Positions 9,901 through 17,716 are shown, counted from the first letter of the stretch. The stretch is DNA of 55,996 nucleotides from Selenomonas sp. oral taxon 126 (GCF_001683335.1 NZ_CP016201.1:426815-482810); one strand, 5' to 3'. Notes: generated by a model not told the origin, from the letters alone. Made by a program: numbers and translations.

Positions 9901-12674
9901 AAGCCACCGTAGACCGTGCCTGTGATGTCCGTAACGGTAGAGGCAACCGTAATCTTGTTGGCGATGCTGTTACCCTTCTCCGTCAGCGTCGTTCCCGTGC
10001 CGCTCGTCCAGCCGCCGTAGGCATTCCGATAGGTGACAGCATCGGAGACGGTGATCACGTTCTCTGTGGTCGTATTGCCGAGGATTGAGCGCCCGCCGAA
10101 GATGTCCTTGTATGTGCCGCCGTCATCCGTCGTCGGCGTGGTTGCACCCTTGAAGGTATAGCTCTCATAGGTAACCTTCTTGCCATCCGAGGATTTCGCA
10201 AAGACGGATTCCTTCGCATCTTCTGTCTTGGCAAGACGATTCTGACCGTCTGCAATGTCAATCGTACCACCCGCACCGGTCTTCTCAATCAGCGTACCCT
10301 TGTGCCCGTGCTCACCGTGAAGATGGAGGTCATTGAGACTGCGGATGGTTGTCACGCCCGTATCAGTCAGTCTCAAGAAAGAGTCTGTCTTTGTCACATA
10401 TTGATTGAAACGGAAGTTGATCGTGGCAAAATTACTAATGTTCGTCGCCTGCACATTATCGTAGACATTCAGCGTATTGTCTGTCAGATAGTCTTTTCCG
10501 ACAGTCGCACCATTGCCGCCGGAGATGGTTCCCGTGATGCCCGTCGTGAAGTCAGAAGTCCCATCGCCAAGATTGACCGTGTTGCCCGTCGCATTACCAC
10601 TGTTCGAACGTCCACCGGTAATATTTTGTACCGTTCCCCCGTTGCCCTTGATCGTGACCGTGTTGCCCGTTGCGTTGCCACTTGTCGTCCATGCGCCGTA
10701 GACATCGTGATTGTTCAGATCACCGCCGTTGATGTTGACTATGTTCTTCGTAGCATCGCCGGAGTAAGCAAGCCCGCCAAAAATATCGCCGCTCGTTGTA
10801 CCACTTGCGAGCGTAACAGTATTGTACTCCACCTTTCCAGAGCCGCTGGCTTCACCGCCGTAGATTGACTGGGTCACCGTACCGCCTGTGATCTCAACGG
10901 TGTTCTTCGTCACATTTCCGTGAGAGGCTTTGCCACCGTAGACATTCCGCGCCGTGCCGCCCTTGACGAACACTTTATTCCCCTCTGCACTGCCGTTCTC
11001 AGAAAAGCCGCCGTACAGATTTTTTGCCGTACCATTCGTAATGGTGACTTCGTTCTCCTCCGCCTTGCCGGTACTGGATGTATAGCCACCATAGGTCGCA
11101 CCGCCCACCTCGCCGCCGTTGATCTCAACGAAGTTGCGCGTCGTGCTGCCGCCAGTTGCACCCACAGAACCACCGTTCAATGAGCCGGTTACCTTCCCGG
11201 CCTGCAGTACGGCACGGTTGCCCGTCGCATTACCGCCCGGCGAAACGGTCAAGCCACCGAACATATTGTTCACTGTATCGGTCGGTGCCCCATTGAACGT
11301 GATCTTGTTGTCGATGCTGTGGTTCTTCGCTTTCTCTCCCGTCGCCGTTGAGCCCATTCCGCTCGTCCAACCGCCATAGACACTCTGTGCGCCATGGTTG
11401 CCGGTCAATGTTATTTCGTTTTTCGTTGTTGTGTTGCCGATCAGAGAACGACCGCCCCACGTTGCTGTGCCGTCCGTATCCTTTTCCGTCGCGTTCTTGA
11501 ACTGGTAAGTACGATAGATGATCTTGTCGCCGGCCGTGTGCTTCTTGATAATGGTTTCCGTCTTGTCTGCCGTTCGTCCCACATCCGCAGAATTGTCAAC
11601 ATCAATACCGTGCGTGTTCTCGATCAGAGTGCCGCCGCCGACCGCTGCATTATTCACGTTGATCTGACTGAGGCTTTTGAGCTTTGTTTTGCCCGAATCC
11701 GTCAGCGTGAGCAGGGGGTTGCTCGTATTCATATGGGCATTGAAGTTGAAATTGATCGTCTCGAAGTTCTCGATGTTGTACGCCGTGGCATTGGTATTGA
11801 CGTTGAGCGTGTTGTTGGACACTTTTTCGGGATGTGCGATGCTGCGCCCGCCGATAATTTTTCCATTGATGGCATAGCCCGATTTCATGGCACTCGTGCC
11901 GTCGCCGAGGTTGACGGTGTTGCCCGACACTTCTCCCGTGCCGCTGGAATAGCCGCCGTAGATTCCGTTCAGGACGCCGCCCTTGATGGTGACGATGTTT
12001 CCTTTCACATTGCTGTTCTGATCGGTATAGCCACCGTAGACATTTCCTGTGCCTGTGACGGTGCCGCCTTCGATGAGCACTTCGTTCTCGAGCACGTCAC
12101 CGTTCGCCTGATTGTCTGTCGTGCCGCCGTAGATATTTCCATGCACGTTGCCGCCCTTGAGCGTCGCCGTGTTTTTCTTGACGGTTCCTGTGCCGCCATC
12201 AGTCGCCATACCGCCAACCAAGTCGCCGTTGAGATGATTGCCGTTGAATGTGGCATGATTGTCCTCGACATTGCCGCCGCCATTTGCACTGCCGCCGTAG
12301 ATGCTGTCAGCGGTTGAGACGAGCGGCGAGGTTGCCGAATTGACGAACACCTTGTTCCCCGTCACATTTCCTTTGCCGAACGTGAGGCCGCCATACAGCC
12401 GGTTGGTATAAGACAGGTTTTTGAAGGTCAGCGTGTTGTCTTTCACGTTGCCGTTGTCATGCTCGTCCTTGATAAAACCTGCGGCTGTACCGATAGAGGC
12501 TCCGCCTCCGGGATGTTCGGCGTTATTGCTTGGTGCCTGTGTATCGTCTATCGTCACATTCCTTCCCGTCACATCTGCCGCAGATACATTCTGCGCAGAC
12601 GAAAGGAATCCGCCCCCGCCGAGTGCGATGGCAACGAGCAGCGCCAGACGGCGCGATTTGATTTCTTTGAACAA
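6912..12674 (-). CDS. Giant autotransporter adhesin-like protein (type Va)
   Basis: 1920 residues. A signal peptide (MFKEIKSRRLALLVAIALGG, ending SAQNVSA) is followed by a passenger of about 1620 residues built from beta-helix rungs of the form YGGxTxxxGNxxxNxVTIxGG. Longer modules are visible: YxFKGAT-like boundaries followed by GGRSxxGN recur near residues 390, 835, 1110 and 1325, giving about five modules. The final 265 residues (from about APYGIWAGMGAGS) are an autotransporter beta-barrel ending in WAF. The start codon is TTG at 12674, with AGGAGG eight bases upstream and no nearer ATG. It would sit in the outer membrane with the passenger outside; adhesion is the usual role but is not shown. 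Monocistronic, and different in repeat type from the three autotransporters after 36298. Confidence 0.92.
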   Translation of the reverse strand: MFKEIKSRRLALLVAIALGGGGFLSSAQNVSAADVTGRNVTIDDTQAPSNNAEHPGGGASIGTAAGFIKDEHDNGNVKDNTLTFKNLSYTNRLYGGLTFGKGNVTGNKVFVNSATSPLVSTADSIYGGSANGGGNVEDNHATFNGNHLNGDLVGGMATDGGTGTVKKNTATLKGGNVHGNIYGGTTDNQANGDVLENEVLIEGGTVTGTGNVYGGYTDQNSNVKGNIVTIKGGVLNGIYGGYSSGTGEVSGNTVNLGDGTSAMKSGYAINGKIIGGRSIAHPEKVSNNTLNVNTNATAYNIENFETINFNFNAHMNTSNPLLTLTDSGKTKLKSLSQINVNNAAVGGGTLIENTHGIDVDNSADVGRTADKTETIIKKHTAGDKIIYRTYQFKNATEKDTDGTATWGGRSLIGNTTTKNEITLTGNHGAQSVYGGWTSGMGSTATGEKAKNHSIDNKITFNGAPTDTVNNMFGGLTVSPGGNATGNRAVLQAGKVTGSLNGGSVGATGGSTTRNFVEINGGEVGGATYGGYTSSTGKAEENEVTITNGTAKNLYGGFSENGSAEGNKVFVKGGTARNVYGGKASHGNVTKNTVEITGGTVTQSIYGGEASGSGKVEYNTVTLASGTTSGDIFGGLAYSGDATKNIVNINGGDLNNHDVYGAWTTSGNATGNTVTIKGNGGTVQNITGGRSNSGNATGNTVNLGDGTSDFTTGITGTISGGNGATVGKDYLTDNTLNVYDNVQATNISNFATINFRFNQYVTKTDSFLRLTDTGVTTIRSLNDLHLHGEHGHKGTLIEKTGAGGTIDIADGQNRLAKTEDAKESVFAKSSDGKKVTYESYTFKGATTPTTDDGGTYKDIFGGRSILGNTTTENVITVSDAVTYRNAYGGWTSGTGTTLTEKGNSIANKITVASTVTDITGTVYGGFTDVTGGNATKNEVTIEKSITGAVVGGKALGDASGNTVTVKANTGAVTGGEGATTNNNTVNLEGGVTVNGAVKGGTQANGTDNTLNVKGQNFAQSVEGFQKMNFNTNGVAAGGTMLNVTGGAQTKVNWNTLTVDGNGRGISLLKNNNGIDFGGTYTDGAVKSGLSADQKSEMNVSVSSDKKEIKYTGYQFTGVTTASVDGTKAYGGISKAGNATHHNNITVNGNYTEVYGGHTSGTSNMGVEQKNSHDNTVTITGGMLGKVYGGYTDAADGTTENNTVNLGDGTNPLAPGSTVAEIHGGNKSAKGNTLNVNTAATVGKIENFSTVAFKNAASKLTLTQAGANFDLDTIKADFAATENEDTLVENANGLTLKDNKTFRTALSTDGTKETNIEARNGNKEIVRYGYTFKGATTVTTRGTEMWGGRSAAGNSTYDNKFTVNDGSGKTVYGGYTTGANGTATDKNDSHTNEVTLTGGTNTNVYGGWTNVGKAVSNTVNVTGNATGSIVGGYSASGEASNNVVSVMNAAFTGDITGGQGAVTNYNVIRLRNASVTGTIKGGTATNGVDNTLAVSYGSGASSSVGDITNVQRLHFDMENAPVRNANPLLKLTNVNGGDKNLTGMKFAVARSGATKKLAKGDTFTLMENTTTGGHNITVGSGVTAEGRDGVSRKYEFAVHQDPNNAHKLVATVTKVGFAEQAKSLVETRAGASAFLNDGADFLAGAGMNAAQKEARAAAMTGSAPYGIWAGMGAGSLRHKTGSYVDMKGWNLGVGWARENAVKEGTLTFGPFIEYGRGSYDSYLDDGTHGNGKTSYIGAGVMAKLETKANNWIDGSLRVGRTKSDYTGLDTSYDTTSTYYAMHVGMGKDFHVREGDTVSAYVRYSYAHTAGTSAHLSSGETYDFDAVNSHRLRIGTRYTHGETALSQLYAGLAWEYEFDGDARATYDGDSTPSPSLKGGSALLELGYRFAPKADSRVSYDLNLNGWQGKRQGVTGGVSVKWAF

Positions 12675-12848
12675 GTAGTTCGCCTCCTAAATTTGGGTGC
12701 TTGTTTGCATGACCCATTCATACCCCAGTCTATTCTGGGACAATACTACCACATATTTTTCAAAAAGAAAATATCTATCCAATAAAAAATACAATTGTTT
12801 TTTAGGCATCCACACGCTCCAAATGACGATATACGTGTTCATGCTTTA
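12675..12848 (-). promoter_or_regulatory. Upstream region of the large autotransporter
   Basis: AT-rich, no gene. On the minus strand an extended -10, TGGTAGTAT, lies at 12743-12751. I find no good -35 at the right distance. Between it and the ribosome site lies a small inverted repeat (CCCAG/CTGGG, 12724-12739), which would be in the leader RNA. Confidence 0.35.
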
Positions 12849-13007
12849 GGAAGCACTGATAAATTCAGCCGCGCCGTCTTAGCACATCTTTTTCGCCCTG
12901 TCTGTGTCGACAAATCCTCCACATAGCCCTTGCAGCGTTGGGTTTGTCTCCTTGACAGGACAAAAAATCTGCACTAATCCGACGGACTTCATTTTATCAG
13001 CGATTCC
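12849..13007 (-). mobile_element. MITE-like element, copy A
   Basis: 159 bp bounded by GGAAGCACTGATAAA and TTTATCAGCGATTCC, imperfect terminal inverted repeats with two mismatches over 15 bp. It is flanked by TTTA on both sides, a possible 4-bp target duplication. The interior matches copy B (14635-14795), read in the opposite direction, over its whole length, including AAGGAGACAAACC, CTATGTGGAGGATTTGTCG and AAAAAGAT. It has no transposase. It lies between the autotransporter promoter region and the 3' end of the AGCS symporter gene. Confidence 0.7.
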
Positions 13008-13036
13008 TTTATTTTTTACGGAGAACACTCGACGGG

Positions 13037-14470
13037 TCAATGTCTCTGTGCGTGCATCTGCTCGGGTGTCCATGCGGTGATGCCACGCCGGTCGGGCATA
13101 ACAGAGGGGTCGAACACGGGATTCTTCCCCGCCGCCTTCTGCGCGAAGTAGTCAGCGAGGGCAATACGTGCGAGCGGCGCAAGGCGCGCGATGGCGTAGA
13201 GGTTCGTGAGGCAGATCATCGCCATAAAGAGGTCGGCGAGGTTCCACACGAGTCCGAGCGCCGCAACGCAGCCGAAGAACACCATTGCAACGACGCTGAG
13301 GCGGTAGATGAAGAGCGCACGCCCCTTGTTCTCGCCGAAGAAGTGAATGTTGATCTCGCCGTAGTAGTAGTTGCCAACGACGGAACTGAATGCAAAGAGG
13401 AAGATGAGAACCGCGAGCAGACTCGACGCCCACGGACCGAAGACGCTTGCGAGCGAGTCCTGCGCGAGTGCGATGCCCGTCGTGTCGCCGCCGATCGTGT
13501 ACTGTCCTGTGAGGAGCACGATGAATGCGGTCGCCGAGCAGACGATCCACGTATCGACGTAGACACCGAATGCCTGCACAAGTCCCTGCTTCACGGGATG
13601 CGTGACATTTGCCGTCGCCGCCGCATTTGGGATCGATCCCTCGCCCGCCTCGTTCGAGAATAGCCCGCGGCGGATACCCGTGAGGATCACCGTGCCGATG
13701 CCGCCGCCAACCGCCGCCTGCGGACTGAATGCATCGTGCAGGATCAGCGCAAACATTGCGGGCACCTGATCGATGTGCATGACGATGATGATGAGTGCAA
13801 TCAGGAGATAGATCCCCGCCATCACAGGCACAAGCAGCGAGGAGAGGCTTGCCACGCGGTGAATGCCGCCGAAGATGACCACACCCGCGAGGACGGAGAG
13901 GATTGCCCCCATCACCCAGGTTTCGATGCCAAATGCCTTCTCCATCGAGAGCGCAATGGTATTTGCCTGCACGGAGACGTAGATCAGACCGAACGTCACG
14001 GAGATGAGCACGGCAAAGAGCTTTGCGACCGCCGGCTGCCCGAGCGCGTTCTGAATGTAGTACGCAGGGCCGCCATGAAAGAGTCCGTGTCCACGCGGAA
14101 TCTTGTAGATCTGCGCGAGTGTGCTCTCGACGAAGCCCGTCGCCGTGCCGATGAAGGCGATGACCCACATCCAGAACACAGCGCCCGGGCCGCCCGTGAC
14201 AATCGCGATGGCAACGCCCGCGATATTGCCGACGCCGACGCGTGAGGCGGTGCTGACGCAGAACGCCTGAAACGAGGAGATCGCCTTGCGTCCGCTCGGC
14301 CGCCGTCCGAGATCGCCCGCGAGGAGGCGCACCATCTCAGGCAGTGCACGCAGCTGGACGAGCCCCGTCGACAGTGTGAACCAGAGTCCCGAGCCAACGA
14401 GCACCACGATGATGATATAGGTCCACAGGAAATCGTTAATCGAGCCAACCACAGCATTGAGGAAATCCAT
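13037..14470 (-). CDS. Alanine/glycine:cation symporter (AGCS family)
   Basis: 477 residues with about ten or eleven membrane segments. Family marks: MDFLNAVVGSINDFLWTYII at the start, SSFQAFCVSTASRVGVGNIAGVAIA (the sodium/substrate motif), GGPGAVFWMWVIAFIGTATGF, GIRRGLFSNEAGEGSIPNAAATANV and VDTWIVCSATAFIVLLTG. It imports alanine or glycine with sodium. ATG at 14470 is chosen: the open frame runs 12 codons further up without a ribosome site, while GGGTGG stands before this ATG. It stands alone, flanked on both sides by inverted copies of a MITE-like element. Confidence 0.93.
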   Translation of the reverse strand: MDFLNAVVGSINDFLWTYIIIVVLVGSGLWFTLSTGLVQLRALPEMVRLLAGDLGRRPSGRKAISSFQAFCVSTASRVGVGNIAGVAIAIVTGGPGAVFWMWVIAFIGTATGFVESTLAQIYKIPRGHGLFHGGPAYYIQNALGQPAVAKLFAVLISVTFGLIYVSVQANTIALSMEKAFGIETWVMGAILSVLAGVVIFGGIHRVASLSSLLVPVMAGIYLLIALIIIVMHIDQVPAMFALILHDAFSPQAAVGGGIGTVILTGIRRGLFSNEAGEGSIPNAAATANVTHPVKQGLVQAFGVYVDTWIVCSATAFIVLLTGQYTIGGDTTGIALAQDSLASVFGPWASSLLAVLIFLFAFSSVVGNYYYGEINIHFFGENKGRALFIYRLSVVAMVFFGCVAALGLVWNLADLFMAMICLTNLYAIARLAPLARIALADYFAQKAAGKNPVFDPSVMPDRRGITAWTPEQMHAQRH

Positions 14471-14591
14471 AAAACCACCCTTTCTGAAAAGAATACGCTT
14501 CATCATAAGGGAAAAGTCTTTTGTTTGTCAAATTGGATTCGTGTATTCTTTCATAAGGAGAATCATTCAGGTACTTTTATATCCTGCTTCC

Positions 14592-14620
14592 TTTACTTCT
14601 CTCTAAAAAGAGTGTAAAAT
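14592..14620 (+). promoter_or_regulatory. Promoter upstream of pyk, ahead of MITE copy B
   Basis: TTTACT (14592-14597) and TAAAAT (14615-14620) have a 17-base spacer. Transcription would start near 14627, about eight bases before the left end of MITE copy B, so the element would be the first part of the pyk leader RNA. The rest of 14471-14591 is AT-rich upstream sequence of the AGCS gene. Confidence 0.55.
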
Positions 14621-14634
14621 ATGAGTAGTTGTAC

Positions 14635-14795
14635 GGAATCGCTGATAAAATGAAGTCTGTCAGATTGGCGTAGATTTTTTCGTCCGAACAAGGAGACAAA
14701 CCGGACGCATAGCCAAAGCTATGTGGAGGATTTGTCGACACAGTGCGGGCAAAAAAGATACGTCAAGATGGCGGGCTGAATTTATCAGTGCTTCC
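14635..14795 (+). mobile_element. MITE-like element, copy B
   Basis: 161 bp from GGAATCGCTGATAAA to TTTATCAGTGCTTCC (terminal inverted repeats, two mismatches in 15). Its interior aligns end to end with the reverse complement of copy A, roughly three bases in four being equal by eye. An internal hairpin, GCATAG/CTATGT, is present. One strand could be read as a peptide like that of copy A, but copy B has in-frame TAG codons, so conservation looks to be at the DNA or RNA level. Confidence 0.72.
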
Positions 14796-14813
14796 ATAAG
14801 TTTCAGGGACAAG

Positions 14814-14836
14814 GGAAGCACCTTATCAGTGATTCC
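14814..14836. repeat. Collapsed terminal repeat of the MITE-like element
   Basis: GGAAGCAC, seven bases, then GTGATTCC: the two element ends nearly back to back, with one mismatch between the arms. It lies 18 bases right of copy B and 20 bases before the pyk start. A related lone arm (GGGAATCACTGATAAA) is at 26512-26527. Confidence 0.55.
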
Positions 14837-14856
14837 TAAAAAGCGGGGGACATGAT

Positions 14857-16272
14857 ATGCTGAAAAAGACAAAAATTATCTGCACACAGGGGCCGGCAAC
14901 GGATCCCGAGGGAATTGTTGACGCGCTCATCGAGAACGGGATGAACTGCGCGCGCTTCAACTTCTCGCACGGCACACATGAGGAGCATCTCGTGCGTATC
15001 AACAAGGTGCGCGCGGCGGCAGAGCGTTCGGGAAAAGTCATTTCGCTCATTCTCGACACGAAGGGGCCGGAGATGCGCCTCGGCGAGTTCGCAGACGGCA
15101 AGGTCCAGCTCGAAAAGGGGCAGCAGTTCACGCTGACCTACGAGGACACACCGGGCGATGCGACGCATGTCAGTGTCAATCACAAAAATCTCTACAACGA
15201 GGTAAAGGCGGGCGACACGCTACTGCTCTCGGACGGTCTGGTCGGGCTCGTTGTCGATGAGATTCGCGGCAAGGATATCGTGACGACGGTGCAGAACAGC
15301 GGTCCGATGTCGACGCGCAAGCGCGTTGCAGCGCCGGGCATCGAGCTGAGTCTGCCCGCGATCTCCGAGCAGGACGAACGCGACATCATCTTCGGCATCC
15401 AGAACGACATGGACTTCGTTGCGGCATCCTTCATCCAGCGTCCGGCGGACGTGGAGGAGATCCGCCATCTGATCGCAAAGCACGGTGGTCACATGGAGAT
15501 CATCCCGAAGATCGAAAATCTCGCGGGTGTCAACAATTTTGACGAAATCCTCGCGGTCTCGGACGGCATCATGGTCGCACGCGGCGACCTTGGCGTCGAG
15601 GTACCGGCAGAGGACGTGCCCGTCATCCAGAAGGAGATCATCCGCAAGTGCAACGCGGTCGGCAAGCCCGTTATCGTCGCAACGCAGATGCTCGAATCCA
15701 TGACAACGAATCCGCGCCCGACACGCGCGGAGGTCTCGGATGTCGGCAACGCGATCTTTGACGGTGCGGACGCAATCATGCTCTCGGGTGAGACAGCAAG
15801 CGGCGACTACCCTGTCGAGGCGGTCAAGACGATGAGCACGATTGCCCTGCGCATGGAGCAGTCGCTCGAGTACGACACGATCATCCGTGCACGCAGCATT
15901 CGCGAGCGTTCCTCCGTGACCGATGCCGTCTCGCACGCAACGGTGCAGCTCGCCTATGAGACGAGTGCGGCCGCGATCCTCACGCCGACCCAGTCCGGCT
16001 ACACGACGCGCGTTGTGTCGAAGTACCGCCCGAAGGCGATGATCGTCGCCTACGCACCAAGCCCGATGATTGCACGTCACATCAACCTGCGCTGGGGTGT
16101 CTACCCCATGCAGGGACGCAAGTGGACGAGCGTCGAGGACATGATCGAGTCCTGCACGCGCGGCGCACTCTCGCACGGTTACGTCAAGCAGGGTGACAAG
16201 GTCGTCATGGTCGCGGGCATGACCTACAACGAGGGCGGCTCCGTCGCCGTCCGCGTTACGACGATTCACTAA
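14857..16272 (+). CDS. pyk: Pyruvate kinase
   Basis: 471 residues, the compact form without an extra C-terminal phosphotransferase-like domain. It turns phosphoenolpyruvate and ADP into pyruvate and ATP. Motifs: TKIICTQGPATDPEG (TQGPAT where most have TIGPAS), MNCARFNFSHGTHEEH, LDTKGPEMRLG, the active-site stretch IIPKIENLAGVNNFDEIL, VARGDLGVEVP, and ATQMLESMTTNPRPTRAEVSDV with the catalytic lysine region before it. ATG at 14857 follows a GGGGG ribosome site. The leader, about 230 nt from the promoter at 14592-14620, is mostly MITE sequence. A terminator follows at 16292. Confidence 0.96.
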   Translation: MLKKTKIICTQGPATDPEGIVDALIENGMNCARFNFSHGTHEEHLVRINKVRAAAERSGKVISLILDTKGPEMRLGEFADGKVQLEKGQQFTLTYEDTPGDATHVSVNHKNLYNEVKAGDTLLLSDGLVGLVVDEIRGKDIVTTVQNSGPMSTRKRVAAPGIELSLPAISEQDERDIIFGIQNDMDFVAASFIQRPADVEEIRHLIAKHGGHMEIIPKIENLAGVNNFDEILAVSDGIMVARGDLGVEVPAEDVPVIQKEIIRKCNAVGKPVIVATQMLESMTTNPRPTRAEVSDVGNAIFDGADAIMLSGETASGDYPVEAVKTMSTIALRMEQSLEYDTIIRARSIRERSSVTDAVSHATVQLAYETSAAAILTPTQSGYTTRVVSKYRPKAMIVAYAPSPMIARHINLRWGVYPMQGRKWTSVEDMIESCTRGALSHGYVKQGDKVVMVAGMTYNEGGSVAVRVTTIH

Positions 16273-16291
16273 ACGTAACTCAGAAATGACG

Positions 16292-16329
16292 AAAGGAAGC
16301 CGCTTGTTTGTGAAACGGCTTCCTTTTTT
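16292..16329 (+). terminator. Intrinsic terminator of pyk
   Basis: AAAGGAAGCCG and CGGCTTCCTTT pair across a 13-base loop, followed by TTTT, 20 bases after the pyk stop codon. Confidence 0.85.
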
Positions 16330-16342
16330 AACGATTTATGAT

Positions 16343-16470
16343 GTTAAGCTAAGTATTGGATTTAGCTTGGCGCAGATTTTTTGTCTGATCGAGGAAACAG
16401 GACGACGCGTAGTGAGAAGCTACGCGGAGGATGCTCCCAAAGAGCAGGCGAAAAAGATGCCCAAGATGAA
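16343..16470 (+). repeat. Diverged copy C of the MITE core, in the ridA leader
   Basis: The segment from TTGGCGCAGATTTTTTGTC (about 16367) to AAAAAGATGCCCAAGATG aligns with the interior of copies A and B. It shares GCAGATTTTTT, GAGGAAAC, a GACGCGTAG...CTACGCG hairpin (better paired than in A or B), GGAGGAT and GCGAAAAAGATG. The terminal repeats of A and B are missing. Instead AAGCTAA and TTTAGCTT form a small stem at 16346-16367. It ends just before the ridA ribosome site, so it is the leader of that gene. Confidence 0.55.
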
Positions 16471-16481
16471 AGGAGACTACA

Positions 16482-16853
16482 ATGGAAACGATTCACAGCG
16501 ATAACGCCCCCGCCGCCCTCGGCCCATACAGCCAAGCGATGCGCGTCGGCAACCTCATCTATACCTCGGGACAGATCGGCATCGACCCCGCCGCAGGAAA
16601 GATCACCTCGGATACCGTCGAGGGACAGGCGGCACAGGTCTGTGCAAATCTGCGCGCCGTCCTCGCAGCCGCCGGCACCGACCTCACGCGCGTCGTCAAG
16701 ACCACCTGCTTCCTCGCGGACATGGCGGACTTCGCCGCATTCAACGAGGTCTATGCCCGTCACTTCACGGGCAAGCCCGCCCGCTCCTGCGTCGCAGCAA
16801 AGGCACTGCCCGCCGGCGCACTCTGCGAGATCGAGGTGATTGCAGAGGTTTAG
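16482..16853 (+). CDS. ridA: RidA family enamine/imine deaminase
   Basis: 123 residues, standard for the YjgF/YER057c/UK114 family, which hydrolyses reactive 2-aminoacrylate and other enamines from amino-acid metabolism. Seen: NAPAALGPYSQAMRVGNLIYTSGQIG, VKTTCFLADMADFAAFNEVY, and the C-terminal ARSCVAAKALPAGALCEIEVIA with the conserved arginine and glutamate of the active RidA subgroup. The ATG follows AAAGGAG. It is expressed alone: terminators lie before (16292) and after (16885) it. The leader is copy C of the repeat. Confidence 0.95.
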   Translation: METIHSDNAPAALGPYSQAMRVGNLIYTSGQIGIDPAAGKITSDTVEGQAAQVCANLRAVLAAAGTDLTRVVKTTCFLADMADFAAFNEVYARHFTGKPARSCVAAKALPAGALCEIEVIAEV

Positions 16854-16884
16854 TGATCGTATTTTATTTATAACAAATGCTACA

Positions 16885-16932
16885 AAGGCGCGATTGCATG
16901 AGGTAAGTCAGACTTCATGCGATCGCGCCTTG
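16885..16932. terminator. Bidirectional terminator after ridA
   Basis: AAGGCGCGATTGCATGA pairs with TCATGCGATCGCGCCTT over about 17 bp with one bulge, between converging genes. T-runs are short. Confidence 0.7.
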
Positions 16933-16953
16933 TTCATGTACGAAGGAATCACT

Positions 16954-17716
16954 TCATCCCACCGTAAAGCTCTCTCTGATTGCTTTTAAAACCGCTTCTT
17001 TGCTCACATTTCCCAGTCCAAACTGTTTGAAATTGATCTCCTCATTTTCTATCGCGTTACAAAAATGATCTATATCCGTGTAAATCTCTGTTGGAACAGG
17101 TGTAGTAATATCAGGCTGCACATAGGAAACCAAACGAAGCACATCGTTCTTGTGTTTGCTTATATCATTATGATGCACATCTTCCCCCTGTGACATTCTC
17201 TCACGATTATCAAGCCATGCCTTGACCTTAAATGCGATGAGATAAGGGATATCCAAGACGGGAACCCCCACACTGGAAGAAACGATCCCTGATCGCAGGA
17301 ACTCATAGTATACATCATTCAGCAGAATGGCAGACAGACTGGATATGTCATCATCGACGTGAATCGGAGCCAAGTGTATATCCGATCTTGGTGTGATGTA
17401 ATCCGGCTGTCGTGAGAACAACTCGATGATTTTAGGATATTGGTCATATTTTGGATTCACAAAACGATAGTATTGCGGTGTTTTATCCGATCTGCACCAC
17501 GTCTCATACCCCGCCTCACGAATAAACGCCCAGAACGTCTCCCCCGAAATTCGATGTCATCGTTTCGACGATCAAGACCATATCGAGATCCTTTGTTGCA
17601 CGGAAATCACCGCCCTGCTCGTGAATAAGCAAGTCACACGCAGTTCCCCCAATGATGACATATTGTTCTTTGAATGCACGAAAATACTGCTCAAAGTTCA
17701 AAATTCCTTGAACCAT
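16954..17716 (-). pseudogene. AbiEii-like nucleotidyltransferase, frameshifted
   Basis: The first part (from ATG 17716, ribosome site GGGAGGG) reads MVQGILNFEQYFRAFKEQ, then YVIIGGTACDLLIHEQ and FRATKDLDMVLIVE. This has the GG...D-x-D signature of minimal nucleotidyltransferases of the AbiEii/AbiGii group. Near a run of five G at about 17537-17541 the frame breaks. The protein continues in the next frame as ETFWAFIREAGYETWC and on to VNPKYDQYPKIIELFS, ending at 16954. Repair of one base gives a protein of about 253 residues. It may be a true loss, a phase-variable G tract, or a sequencing error. It overlaps the upstream regulator gene by 26 bases, the usual sign of a two-gene abortive-infection/toxin module. 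Confidence 0.75.

Noticed and set aside
6729-12317. Long plus-strand open frames opposite the autotransporter (up to 767 codons)
   Set aside because: They mirror the GC-rich codon pattern of the minus-strand gene, lack ribosome sites and show no family resemblance; their Arg/Ala/His-rich translations are typical antisense shadows.
16286-16504. Small 72-codon gene between pyk and ridA
   Set aside because: It overlaps the pyk terminator and is made of the repeat core. A similar peptide can be read in copy A, but copy B has in-frame stops, so the conservation is not of a protein.
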